NCBI GenBank assembly: GCA_016209345.1
Contig: JACQWH010000043.1
Location: 1 to 11,933 of the forward strand
Direction of reading: 5' to 3'
DNA: 11,933 bases
Source: Candidatus Uhrbacteria bacterium
GTDB taxonomy: Bacteria > Patescibacteriota > Patescibacteriia > JACQRZ01
Under the pieces are notes generated by a model. That model saw only the letters and a list, made by a program, of their open reading frames with translations, was not told the DNA's origin and did no database searches. Shown in pieces: positions 1-6,168 of the stretch; positions within the stretch are counted from its first letter, which is position 1; every line of letters begins with the position of its first letter. The position numbers and the translations under genes were made by a program.

Positions 1-1
1 T

Positions 2-88
2 AAGGGATTTTTCAGCAGAAAAATACCCGACCCCGAGGAAGAAATACCCAAACAAAAAGGGGTTCGACAATTCAAAAAAATTATCTGA
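2..88 (+). CDS. possible 3' end of a plus-strand gene cut by the window edge
   Basis: From base 2 a frame is open up to a TGA at 86-88 and encodes 28 residues rich in Lys, Arg, Glu and Pro, with a Pro-Asp-Pro-Glu-Glu-Glu stretch and a Lys-Lys-Ile-Ile end. Such a charged tail resembles the cytoplasmic C-terminus of a larger protein, but no family can be named. The stop overlaps the convergent ruvA stop (81-83), so the genes would meet tail to tail with a few shared bases. No start codon is present in the window, so the call rests on codon content alone. A small inverted repeat (7-13 with 18-24, loop 14-17) lies within it. Chance openness of a short frame is a real alternative. Confidence 0.33.
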   Translation, partial: KGFFSRKIPDPEEEIPKQKGVRQFKKII

Positions 89-656
89 TGCACCGCAAGG
101 CGCAGGTAAGCTTTTCTTCCAGCGTTTCAAGCGAGGGGGGGATAGCCAGTATCGCGGATCGTGCCTCGGCGCGCGAGCACCCAAGCCGCATAAGCGCATC
201 GACAAGATCGTCATGCTCCGCATCGTTCTCGTTGCGAACCGCCGGCCCATGCGCGCGATCCTGAAATGCTTGCTTGAGCTCAAGAACAATCCGTTCGGCT
301 GTCTTTGTCCCAATGCCCGCTACTTTTTTCAAGAGCCCCGCATCGCCGCTGGCAATTGCGGACATGATGTCTTGGGCCGGCGCAACCCGCAGCACCGCTA
401 ATGCGCTTTTGGGGCCAACCCCGGATACGGAAAGCAGGTGCTCGAAAAGTTCATACTCTTCTTGCAAGACAAATCCATAGAGCTCTTCGGTGTTTTCCCG
501 TATATGCTGGTGCAAAAAAAATGCGGCATCCTCGCCGAGCACGCTCTTTGCGCGCGTATCGTCGGTGACAAAAATGCGATACCCCAAATCGCCGGCCCGA
601 ACGATAAGAGAATGCACGTCGAGAAAAATAATTGTTCCTTGTATGAAAGCAAGCAT
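81..656 (-). CDS. ruvA: Holliday junction branch migration protein RuvA
   Basis: RuvA binds four-way DNA junctions as a tetramer, loads the RuvB helicase and so drives branch migration in recombinational repair in the cytoplasm. The product is 191 residues, normal for the family (about 190-205). The N-terminal OB-fold starts with the typical Met-Leu-Ala-Phe-Ile-x-Gly-Thr and runs to about residue 63. Two helix-hairpin-helix motifs follow: SVSGVGPKSA at about 76-85 and KVAGIGTKTAERI at about 111-123. A C-terminal three-helix domain (about 148-190) with the family pattern D-L-V-x-A-L-x-x-L-G would contact RuvB. The frame is open further upstream to an ATG at 740, but the good promoter at 682-710 lies inside that extension, and the family N-terminus aligns with the ATG at 654-656, so the shorter start is chosen. 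No strong Shine-Dalgarno is visible. ruvB and ruvC are not adjacent in the window. Identity is certain from the motifs. Confidence 0.96.
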   Translation of the reverse strand: MLAFIQGTIIFLDVHSLIVRAGDLGYRIFVTDDTRAKSVLGEDAAFFLHQHIRENTEELYGFVLQEEYELFEHLLSVSGVGPKSALAVLRVAPAQDIMSAIASGDAGLLKKVAGIGTKTAERIVLELKQAFQDRAHGPAVRNENDAEHDDLVDALMRLGCSRAEARSAILAIPPSLETLEEKLTCALRCIR

Positions 657-681
657 ACTGTCGTTGATCGTGTACCTTCCC

Positions 682-710
682 ACTATACGGGATTGTGCCG
701 CCCGAATCAA
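682..710 (-). promoter_or_regulatory. sigma-70-type promoter of ruvA
   Basis: Read on the minus strand there is TTGATT at 705-710, a 17-nt spacer, and TATAGT at 682-687. Transcription would start near 675, about 20 nt before the ruvA ATG at 656. Hexamers and spacing fit the housekeeping consensus well, and the position decides in favour of the short ruvA start. Confidence 0.6.
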
Positions 711-752
711 TACCGCTCGTCCGGGCGTCCCCTTATACACACCCCCCCACCG

Positions 753-780
753 TGCATCGCGCTGTTTTTTATGCTATACT
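753..780 (+). promoter_or_regulatory. extended -10 promoter for the lysine-tail membrane protein gene
   Basis: A TATACT hexamer at 775-780 is preceded by TG at 772-773 (TGnTATACT, an extended -10). A weak -35 (TGCATC, 753-758) stands 16 nt upstream. Transcription would begin near 787, leaving a leader of about 44 nt to the ATG at 831. The leader is nearly pure A/T and ends with seven T followed by seven A (813-826). No Shine-Dalgarno is visible before the ATG. Confidence 0.5.
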
Positions 781-830
781 TAAAAAACATTTTTACTCTT
801 ATTATTCATTTCTTTTTTTAAAAAAATCCT

Positions 831-1649
831 ATGCCGCGCATACGCACATCACCATCGGGCACGAAAGCGCGCAAGCCCCGCGCAAAAAAAGGCAAACCGG
901 AAGAAGCCGCTTCGTCCGGCTCGCCAGTCGTCTTGCCTTCGACTCTTTCAAAAAAACGGACGCCGAAAAAAACGACACTGAAAAAAACGAGGTCAAAAAA
1001 ATCTCCCGCGAAAAAATCAGCGGCGCCAACGCCGGCTGCACCAACACTGGTAGTGCCGATAGCGCCACCACCCCCGCAAGAAAAAAAATCAAAGACCTGC
1101 ATGGGCACAATGCAGTGTTTTCTCTATGGCGGACTCGTTTGTATCGCCGGTACGGTCGTGCTTGGACTGTTCCTCAGTATTGTTGTTATTATACCGCTGG
1201 GATCTCGACTCGAACAAACACGCATCGCCGCCGGACCCGCGCAACAGAACGGGAGTCAGGCATTAAACGAACTTGAACAAACCATCGCGCAGCCAAGCGC
1301 GAGTAGCGCGCAGAATGAAAATGGTTTTTATGGAACGCTGCTTTCAAAAGACACCGGTGTTTTGATGGTACAAGAATTTGATTCCTCCCTCCCGCTTGAA
1401 AAGAAATCTGTCGGTCAAGAGACAAAGACGTTTGCCGTGCGTCTCTCTGACAAAACAGGATATACCTATCAGCGCCCGCGCGACGGGAGTAATCTTTCAG
1501 CCCCGCTCTTTACACCCGAGGCAGGATCGTTTGAAAATCTGAAAACGGGCATGTATGTATTTGTCGCAACGTCTGACGATATATCAAGAACGGAAACGCT
1601 CACCGCGTCGCATATCCTCTACTCTGAAGAAAGCCCCTTTGCCCGGTAG
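831..1649 (+). CDS. membrane-anchored protein with histone-H1-like lysine-rich N-terminal tail
   Basis: The product has 272 residues. Residues 1-90 are a low-complexity tail rich in Lys, Ala, Pro, Ser and Thr, including five perfect pentads KKxxx at 41-65. One hydrophobic helix spans about 97-122. After it come a Gln/Ser/Ala-rich linker and a C-terminal region (about 152-272) that looks like a small beta domain (Gly-Phe-Tyr-Gly-Thr-Leu, then Thr-Lys-Thr-Phe-Ala-Val and Gly-Met-Tyr-Val-Phe-Val strands). It vaguely recalls the DUF5666/OB-like domains seen in similar genomes, which is a guess. With the basic tail inside, the C-domain would be outside the cell. The tail resembles eukaryotic H1 tails and bacterial Hc1/AlgP-like nucleoid proteins and may bind nucleic acid or acidic polymers near the membrane. 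The gene has its own promoter (753-780) and terminator (1665-1713), so it is monocistronic. I do not recognise the whole protein. Confidence 0.8.
   Translation: MPRIRTSPSGTKARKPRAKKGKPEEAASSGSPVVLPSTLSKKRTPKKTTLKKTRSKKSPAKKSAAPTPAAPTLVVPIAPPPPQEKKSKTCMGTMQCFLYGGLVCIAGTVVLGLFLSIVVIIPLGSRLEQTRIAAGPAQQNGSQALNELEQTIAQPSASSAQNENGFYGTLLSKDTGVLMVQEFDSSLPLEKKSVGQETKTFAVRLSDKTGYTYQRPRDGSNLSAPLFTPEAGSFENLKTGMYVFVATSDDISRTETLTASHILYSEESPFAR
951..1025 (+). repeat. five 15-bp coding repeats encoding KKxxx pentads
   Basis: Codons 41-65 of the lysine-tail protein form five units, each beginning with an A-run that encodes Lys-Lys, followed by three variable codons (RTP, TTL, TRS, SPA, SAA). The DNA shows A7 runs at 950-956, 966-972, 981-987 and 995-1001 and an A6 run at 1011-1016, with a period of about 15 bp. 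Another A7 run lies at 884-890 and an A8 run at 1081-1088 in the same gene. Confidence 0.75.
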
Positions 1650-1664
1650 GTGCCATTCACCTTT

Positions 1665-1713
1665 AATAATCCCTCCGACTCGGGTATGATGTTGGGGGGA
1701 TTATTATTTTTTT
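1665..1713 (+). terminator. Rho-independent terminator
   Basis: A 12-bp stem forms between 1665-1676 (AATAATCCCTCC) and 1694-1705 (GGGGGGATTATT), with one G-T wobble and a loop of 17 nt. A run of seven T (1707-1713) follows. It lies 15 nt after the stop of the lysine-tail protein gene and separates it from the glycosyltransferase gene. A TATGAT hexamer in the loop (1685-1690), with a weak TTTAAT 17 nt before it, might serve as a promoter for the next gene, but this is speculative. Confidence 0.8.
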
Positions 1714-1734
1714 GAATTACTTTAAATTACCATC

Positions 1735-3543
1735 ATGATCATTCTGCTCTTGAAAAATATCCGATCCTATTGGAGCGACCGCCTCTTTCCTCCTCATCTC
1801 TGGCGTGAGGTGGCGTGCATTTTTCTTGCAAGCGCGGGATTCTTCGCGCTCCTGGCAGGCGCGCCGTCATTCCCCGACCCCGACTCATTCTATCATGCGC
1901 GCATTGCCGCTCTCATGATACAGGGTCCCGTGTTGTCGTTCCCATGGCTCCCCTTCACGGCGCTAGCCACCGGGTATATTGATCATCACTTTCTCTATCA
2001 TATCGCGCTCATCCCGTTTGTCGCGTTTGGCGACCCGCTTATCGGACTGAAGATTGCGACTGTTTTTTTTGCCGCGTCGTTTATCGCTCTTCTCTATTGG
2101 ATGATGCGCGCCGGACGCCCCCATGCCCCAATTTCGCGCATGACGACATTCCTGTTTCTCTGCATCCTTCTTATCAATACGGTCTTTACCTTCCGCATCA
2201 ATCTGGCAAAAATCCCCGCCGTGTCCCTCTTTGTATTTTTCTGCGGCATTCATGCGGCAGGCAAAAAAAATCTGAAGGCACTGTTTGGCCTTTCATTTCT
2301 TTTTGTCTGGCTGTACGGAGGATGGCCGCTCATGCCGATGATGGCCATTGTCGCCTGGACGGCGCTCTCTGGAGTATCCCTGCCCGATGATAAAAAATGG
2401 TCGCTGGTAGCATTCGCCAACCACCCTCATCGGTTGCGCTATTGCAAAGAACGAGTCGTTTCATTTCTTCGATCGCTTGTTCGGCGCGAACATGCGGCCA
2501 TTCCTCTTGTTTCGTTTGCCGGCGCAGCAGGAGGGCTTGTACTGAACCCGTACTTTCCAACCAACCTTGTCTTCTATTGGGTACAGACGATAAAGATAGC
2601 AGTGCTCAATATCATATCCGATATTCCTGTCGGTGCGGAGTGGTACCCCCCCGGCATGTCGTTTGTTCCCGCGCATGGCCCCACGCTCATGATTCTTATT
2701 TTCGCATTGTGCGTATTTTTCTTGCCCGGACTTTTTTCCGCATATCTTGGCATACGCCTGCCGCGGCGCACATGGCAGGATTGGCTGTTGTGCCTGCTGG
2801 CGCTCGCCTTCTTTGTGCTTACCTTGAAGTCGCGGCGGTACGGAGAATATTTTGCGCCACTTGCAACGCTTTTTTCCGCGTACATCCTTGCCCCCGCATT
2901 GGGCCAGACCCAATGGATGCGCTTTTGGCATGTTCTCATACGAAACATGAGCGCGCTTGCCTCTCCACGAGGGCTGGCAACCGGATACTTCCTTGTCATG
3001 ATACCGGCAATCATCACGGTAAATATCACCCAGATCGCTGCTATTTATCGCGACGGATATGGCATGAAACAGTATGCGCGCGGCATGGAGTGGCTCGCCG
3101 AACATACGCCCGCCGACTCCCTTGTGTTCAATAATCGCTGGGATGATTTCCCGCTGTTTTTTTATCACAATCAGCACAACGCGTATATCTCCGGACTCGA
3201 TCCGCGCTTTTTGCTGGAACGCGACGCGCAGCGCGCTCGCGACTATACGACAATTCAGCAGGGTGATGATTTTGAAAAACTCTATGGATACCGTCCGCTG
3301 TGTCTTGCAAACAATGAGGCGGTGCGAAAAGAAAAAAGAAAGAAGGGCGACGCCTCGCTCCCTGCCGAATGCGTTCCTGAAAAAGAAAAACAAGCGCTTG
3401 CCCGAGCGCTCAAATCCTTTGGATCCCCGATCCTTGCCCTTACCCATCTTGACTATCCTTCGACAAAAAAAATCCGGGGGCTGCCCGGATTGCAAGAACT
3501 CTATCGCGATGATGGGATGGTACTGTTATCGCTGTCCCGCTAG
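1735..3543 (+). CDS. polytopic GT-C glycosyltransferase, STT3/oligosaccharyltransferase-like
   Basis: The product has 602 residues with roughly 10-12 predicted transmembrane helices up to about residue 430, then a soluble C-terminal domain on the outer face. GT-C enzymes move sugars from lipid-phosphate carriers to proteins or glycans outside the membrane. Supporting motifs are an acidic DPDSFYH at 48-54 in the first external loop (compare the metal-binding DxD/YYH region of STT3 and AglB), a YIDHH at 81-85, and a soluble-domain motif WDDFP (469-473) followed by GLDP (487-490), which occupies the place of the WWDYG-type acceptor-recognition motif. The sequon-binding motif itself is not canonical, so N-glycosylation cannot be claimed. 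No Shine-Dalgarno precedes the ATG. The gene converges on the pilin operon, its stop being 2 nt from that of pilin F, with no terminator between. Glycosylation of surface proteins such as the pilins is possible but inferred only from position. Confidence 0.72.
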   Translation: MIILLLKNIRSYWSDRLFPPHLWREVACIFLASAGFFALLAGAPSFPDPDSFYHARIAALMIQGPVLSFPWLPFTALATGYIDHHFLYHIALIPFVAFGDPLIGLKIATVFFAASFIALLYWMMRAGRPHAPISRMTTFLFLCILLINTVFTFRINLAKIPAVSLFVFFCGIHAAGKKNLKALFGLSFLFVWLYGGWPLMPMMAIVAWTALSGVSLPDDKKWSLVAFANHPHRLRYCKERVVSFLRSLVRREHAAIPLVSFAGAAGGLVLNPYFPTNLVFYWVQTIKIAVLNIISDIPVGAEWYPPGMSFVPAHGPTLMILIFALCVFFLPGLFSAYLGIRLPRRTWQDWLLCLLALAFFVLTLKSRRYGEYFAPLATLFSAYILAPALGQTQWMRFWHVLIRNMSALASPRGLATGYFLVMIPAIITVNITQIAAIYRDGYGMKQYARGMEWLAEHTPADSLVFNNRWDDFPLFFYHNQHNAYISGLDPRFLLERDAQRARDYTTIQQGDDFEKLYGYRPLCLANNEAVRKEKRKKGDASLPAECVPEKEKQALARALKSFGSPILALTHLDYPSTKKIRGLPGLQELYRDDGMVLLSLSR

Positions 3544-3545
3544 CG

Positions 3546-3983
3546 TTATTTTAACACCGCGCGCGTGAGCTGCGCAAGGACATAGTATACAAGCACCCAT
3601 GATGCCAAAATAATAACAAGGCCGATTACCGACTGAAACAGAAGCGTTGTCGCTTTTTTCGTTTTATCTTCCTCTCCCCCGGCGGTGAGCCATAGAAATC
3701 CGGAATACATCACCATCACGACGGCGATAATGCCAAGAAACCCGAAAAAAATCGCCGTAATGCGCTGGACAATGGTACCCGGCTGGGCAACGGCACTATA
3801 GTCATTCACGCCAAACCCGCGAGTAAAATAATTCCATTGCGTCAGATTGCCGTGGGTAATATCGCCGAGATCGGTTGGACCTTCCGCAAAGACCGGCGAT
3901 GCTCCCGATACAAAAAATGCCGCGCCCAGGAACATAAATGCCGCGAGAAAGAAGATCAGAGCATTTTTTTTTGAAGGACTCAT
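3546..3983 (-). CDS. VirB2/TrbC-like pilin, member F (last gene of operon)
   Basis: The product has 145 residues. A signal peptide covers 1-33 (Lys-Lys start, hydrophobic core 9-27, predicted cut after Val-Phe-Ala). A mature N-terminal segment of about 40 residues follows (34-75), then transmembrane helix 1 (about 76-97), the charged loop TAGGEEDKTKK (100-110) and helix 2 (about 115-136). This is the two-helix hairpin of VirB2-type pilins, whose termini face outward and whose loop lines the lumen of the assembled filament. The ATG at 3981-3983 follows the stop of gene E by 4 nt. A longer frame to 4118 merely reads back through gene E. No Shine-Dalgarno is seen, so translation probably depends on coupling. 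It is close to E in the loop and helices and is likely a duplicate. The family call is strong. Whether it is a pilus subunit or another membrane component is not shown by sequence. Confidence 0.85.
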   Translation of the reverse strand: MSPSKKNALIFFLAAFMFLGAAFFVSGASPVFAEGPTDLGDITHGNLTQWNYFTRGFGVNDYSAVAQPGTIVQRITAIFFGFLGIIAVVMVMYSGFLWLTAGGEEDKTKKATTLLFQSVIGLVIILASWVLVYYVLAQLTRAVLK

Positions 3984-3987
3984 AGAA

Positions 3988-4428
3988 CTATTGCGTAATC
4001 GCCTTTGATAACTCGACAAGGACAAAATAGGTGACGGTATATGCGGCTGTGACGATAATGGCGCCCATGACTGCCTGGAACAATATCGTCGTTCCCTTTT
4101 TCGCCTTGTCTTCCTCACCCCCCGCCGTAATCCACAGGAACCCCCCGTACATCATCATAAGCACGCTCGCGATGCCCAGAAACCCAAGAATAATCTGAAT
4201 GATTTCAAACACCAGCATTCCGGGCTGTTTTATATTCTCGTACCCGCGCGGCTCAAATGTATTAAGAAGCGTTTTTGTCTCCGAGTCCGGACCGAGCAGT
4301 GCCTTGTTGAGCGTTGTCTCTGCCGGAAGCGCGGGGGCAGGATCGGCGGCAAAGACCGGCGCGCTGAGAGAAAATAACAGAACGCTCAAACACCCGAAAA
4401 TAATACCTGCTTTTTTAACTCTATTCAT
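3988..4428 (-). CDS. VirB2/TrbC-like pilin, member E
   Basis: The product has 146 residues. It starts with MNRVKKAG and a classic signal peptide (cut predicted after Val-Phe-Ala, residue 27). The mature N-terminal part (28-72) is Ala/Pro/Glu-rich. Helix 1 (about 74-97), the loop TAGGEEDKAKK (101-111) and helix 2 (about 117-138) follow. The signature G-F-x-W before the loop and GEE-x-K inside it are shared with all nine family members in the window. The ATG at 4426-4428 is 4 nt after the stop of gene D. The longer frame to 4473 would lose the signal peptide position. It is most similar to F, with an identical GGEEDK core and similar length, which points to tandem duplication. It is probably exported by Sec and laid in the membrane as a helical hairpin before assembly. 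Confidence 0.86.
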   Translation of the reverse strand: MNRVKKAGIIFGCLSVLLFSLSAPVFAADPAPALPAETTLNKALLGPDSETKTLLNTFEPRGYENIKQPGMLVFEIIQIILGFLGIASVLMMMYGGFLWITAGGEEDKAKKGTTILFQAVMGAIIVTAAYTVTYFVLVELSKAITQ

Positions 4429-4432
4429 ATTG

Positions 4433-4837
4433 TTATGTACCGCCGACCGCCTCTCCGAGCTTGCGAAGAACATAATACGCGACGGAATATGCCGCTACCA
4501 CGATAAGCGCGCCGATAACGGCGTTGATAATAAGTCCCTGGGCCTTCTTCACCTTGTCTTCCTCGCCCGCGCTGGAAAACCAAAGGAACCCTCCATAGGT
4601 TAATAGTACCACAAACAAAACGCCAAGCAATCCGAGGATAGCCAAAACGATGTTCGCAACAATAATACCGATGCTTGTCTGGGGAGTCGGGCCCCACGCG
4701 AGATTACTCGCGTTGTTTAAGTTTTCCAATACCGGGGCAGTCAGGGCAAACGTATCAAGCCCCGCCAAAAATATACCGGCCACAAACGCACCGACACCGC
4801 AAACAAGGGGAAGGGTTCCCGCGGCCCTATCGAACAC
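4433..4837 (-). CDS. VirB2/TrbC-like pilin, member D (GTG start)
   Basis: The frame is open from 4897, but that start would overlap gene C by 47 nt. I choose the GTG at 4835-4837 because a run of eight G (4844-4851 on the minus strand) lies 6 nt upstream as a Shine-Dalgarno-like site and because the resulting N-terminus begins a good signal peptide (hydrophobic core about 10-27, possible cut after Thr-Phe-Ala, residue 31). The protein is then 134 residues. The mature segment (32-56) is short and Asn-rich. Helix 1 spans about 57-80, the loop SSAGEEDKVKK 88-98, and helix 2 about 103-124. The Gly-Gly-Phe-Leu-Trp signature is present. Its stop is 4 nt before gene E. The family call is firm and the start is moderately sure. 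Confidence 0.82.
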   Translation of the reverse strand: MFDRAAGTLPLVCGVGAFVAGIFLAGLDTFALTAPVLENLNNASNLAWGPTPQTSIGIIVANIVLAILGLLGVLFVVLLTYGGFLWFSSAGEEDKVKKAQGLIINAVIGALIVVAAYSVAYYVLRKLGEAVGGT

Positions 4838-4843
4838 GCGATG

Positions 4844-4851
4844 CCCCCCCC
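4844..4851 (-). promoter_or_regulatory. G8 tract acting as ribosome binding site of pilin D
   Basis: Eight G on the minus strand, beginning with the last base of the gene C stop codon, sit 6 nt before the GTG at 4837. They decide the start of gene D. A G-homopolymer of this size can vary in length by replication slippage, which would change the spacing to the start codon. Confidence 0.45.
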
Positions 4852-5159
4852 TATACTCCCGCTTTGAGGGTGCTGATGACGAAATATGCGATTGCATATG
4901 CGGCTAAAATAATGGCAAGCCCGATGATTGAATTGATAATAAGGCCGAGCGCTTCTTTTGTTTTCTGCTCGTCGCCCTGGGCCAGCATCCACTTGAATCC
5001 CGCGTAGACAATGAGTACGACGAAGATAACGCCGAGAATGCTGATGAGCGCCAAAATGATATTTCCGACGGCCTCGGGAAGGGTCTTGTTGGCATACCCG
5101 CTCAAATTACCGGTGTTATTCAAGTTGTTTCTGATGATGTTCTGGTTTACTGTCGGCAT
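4851..5159 (-). CDS. VirB2/TrbC-like pilin, member C, without signal peptide
   Basis: The shortest member, with 102 residues. It has helix 1 (about 31-56), the loop LAQGDEQKTKEA (59-70) and helix 2 (about 73-95), with the family Ala-Gly-Phe-Lys-Trp signature before the loop. Unlike the other eight members, its N-terminus (1-30) is polar and Asn-rich and no signal peptide is visible. This N-terminal piece resembles the mature, post-cleavage segment of its relatives. The ATG at 5157-5159 lies 3 nt after the stop of gene B, so no room exists for a longer start unless there is a frameshift. It may insert without Sec cleavage as a hairpin, or depend on another member. Its stop (TAG) abuts the G8 tract before gene D. 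The family call is firm and the missing leader is a plain observation. Confidence 0.84.
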   Translation of the reverse strand: MPTVNQNIIRNNLNNTGNLSGYANKTLPEAVGNIILALISILGVIFVVLIVYAGFKWMLAQGDEQKTKEALGLIINSIIGLAIILAAYAIAYFVISTLKAGV

Positions 5160-5162
5160 ACA

Positions 5163-5579
5163 TTACTGGATTGCTTGGGTTATCAGAATGTCTACCACGA
5201 AATTCGTAATGGCGTATGCGGAAAAAACCAAAATAAGCCCGATGATGGAATGGAATATGAATCCGCGGGCTTTCCCGATCTTTGTTTCGTCGCCTTCCGC
5301 GAGCATCCACAGCATTCCGCCATATACAATGAGAATCAAAAAGATTACCCCGATAATCCCCAGGATGGCGCTGATTATTCCCCCTACGTACTTCTCAACA
5401 GAAACGGCTGTATTGAGTGTTGCCTGCTCGGCGGTTTTTTTCAGGCCTGTCTGGTCAGACGTAATCGCGGCGTGTGCGTTTTCTGCCAGAAAGAGATATG
5501 CGCAACAAATGAGGTATGAAATTTTTTCATACGTCCTACGCAAAACAGGCCATCTGCTTCTGGAGAAAATATCTCTCAT
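5163..5579 (-). CDS. VirB2/TrbC-like pilin, member B
   Basis: The product has 138 residues. The N-terminal part is strongly basic (Arg at 2, 7, 9, 14, 15), then a short hydrophobic core (about 21-32) leads to a likely cleavage after Ala-His-Ala (37). The mature N-terminal segment (38-65) is Thr/Ala/Lys-rich. Helix 1 spans about 66-90, the loop LAEGDETKIGKA 93-104 and helix 2 about 108-132. It carries the Gly-Gly-Met-x-Trp signature and uses GDE instead of GEE, as do C and H. The ATG at 5577-5579 lies 15 nt after the stop of gene A and lacks a Shine-Dalgarno. It is the second gene of the operon. No catalytic residues are expected in this structural family. Confidence 0.84.
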   Translation of the reverse strand: MRDIFSRSRWPVLRRTYEKISYLICCAYLFLAENAHAAITSDQTGLKKTAEQATLNTAVSVEKYVGGIISAILGIIGVIFLILIVYGGMLWMLAEGDETKIGKARGFIFHSIIGLILVFSAYAITNFVVDILITQAIQ

Positions 5580-5594
5580 GAGGAATGGGTCTGA

Positions 5595-6038
5595 TTACCG
5601 TCCCTGTACCGCGCCGACAATCTGGTCGATGACGTAGTAAGCGATCATCCATGCGGCAACGATGAGCACCAAACCGATTGCGCCCTGGATAAGCCGCTGC
5701 TGCGCTTCTTTGACTTTCTCTTCTTCGCCGCCCGCTGTCATCCACTGGAACCCTGCAAAAAGAACGATAACGACAGCAATAAGACCCAGAAATCCCAATA
5801 TGACGTTAATGATATTCCGCGCAAGTTCCCGAGGATCTTTGTATTGTCCCACCTTGAGCGTGTTAAAATCGGCATTCTTTGCCTGCCCGAAATACTGTCC
5901 GATGTTGTTGTACCCGAAGTTCTGGGGGTCAACCGGTGATACCTGGGCGCTGGCAAAAAACGGCACCCCCAGCACTCCAAGCATCATGCAGGCGCCGATG
6001 CTCGCCGCCGCAATGCTTCGTTTGAATGGCTCGATCAT
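5595..6038 (-). CDS. VirB2/TrbC-like pilin, member A (first gene of operon, likely major subunit)
   Basis: The product has 147 residues. The signal peptide 1-31 has Lys/Arg at 6-7, a hydrophobic core to 28 and a cut predicted after Ala-Ser-Ala. The mature N-terminal segment (32-74) is rich in Asn, Gln, Tyr and Phe. Helix 1 spans about 75-97, the loop TAGGEEEKVKEA 101-112 and helix 2 about 116-137, with the signature Ala-Gly-Phe-Gln-Trp. The ATG at 6036-6038 is chosen over 6092 because AGGAGA stands 6 nt before it and because it opens a proper signal peptide. It is preceded by the strongest promoter in the window and by a leader of about 90 nt. Being first behind both signals, it may be the most abundant subunit, which is an inference. 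The whole set A-F reads as one operon. Confidence 0.87.
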   Translation of the reverse strand: MIEPFKRSIAAASIGACMMLGVLGVPFFASAQVSPVDPQNFGYNNIGQYFGQAKNADFNTLKVGQYKDPRELARNIINVILGFLGLIAVVIVLFAGFQWMTAGGEEEKVKEAQQRLIQGAIGLVLIVAAWMIAYYVIDQIVGAVQGR

Positions 6039-6044
6039 AATGGT

Positions 6045-6050
6045 TCTCCT
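6045..6050 (-). promoter_or_regulatory. Shine-Dalgarno sequence of pilin A
   Basis: AGGAGA on the minus strand, 6 nt before the ATG at 6038, is the clearest ribosome binding site in the window and fixes the start of pilin A. Most other genes here have none or only weak matches. Confidence 0.75.
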
Positions 6051-6137
6051 GTGATATCCGCATGAACCCGTTTTTGGGAAATGCGCCATCACTTAATGAT
6101 AAAAAATAAGGTTATTCACATGGTGGGGACTCATTAT

Positions 6138-6167
6138 AGTATACTATGGCCCTGTTTTCGATGTCAA
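6138..6167 (-). promoter_or_regulatory. strong sigma-70-type promoter of the pilin operon A-F
   Basis: On the minus strand there is TTGACA at 6162-6167, an 18-nt spacer, and TATACT at 6138-6143. A second hexamer, TATAAT, overlaps downstream at 6133-6138 but is too far from the -35. The -35 begins just after the stop of pilin G (6169-6171). Transcription would start near 6130 and give a leader of about 90 nt. A perfect 12-bp palindrome, ATAGTATACTAT (6136-6147), covers the -10 and could be an operator or merely a consequence of the hexamers. Confidence 0.72.
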
Positions 6168-6168
6168 A

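Noticed and set aside
4..28. Inverted repeat near the window start as a terminator for ruvA
   Set aside because: The stem is short and A/T-rich with a bulge, lies about 50 nt past the stop and has no proper T-run after it.
657..740. N-terminal extension of ruvA to the ATG at 740
   Set aside because: The extension contains the likely ruvA promoter (682-710), and the RuvA family N-terminus begins at the ATG at 656.
695..1276. 193-codon plus-strand frame overlapping the lysine-tail gene
   Set aside because: It is a shifted shadow created by the A-rich repeats. It starts inside the promoter region and has no plausible domain.
2397..3134. 245-codon plus-strand frame inside the glycosyltransferase gene
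   Set aside because: Out-of-frame shadow, rich in Arg, Cys and His with no domain.
2461..3495. 344-codon minus-strand frame opposite the glycosyltransferase gene
   Set aside because: Antisense shadow of a clear membrane protein. Its translation is Arg/Lys/Cys-rich with no recognisable family.
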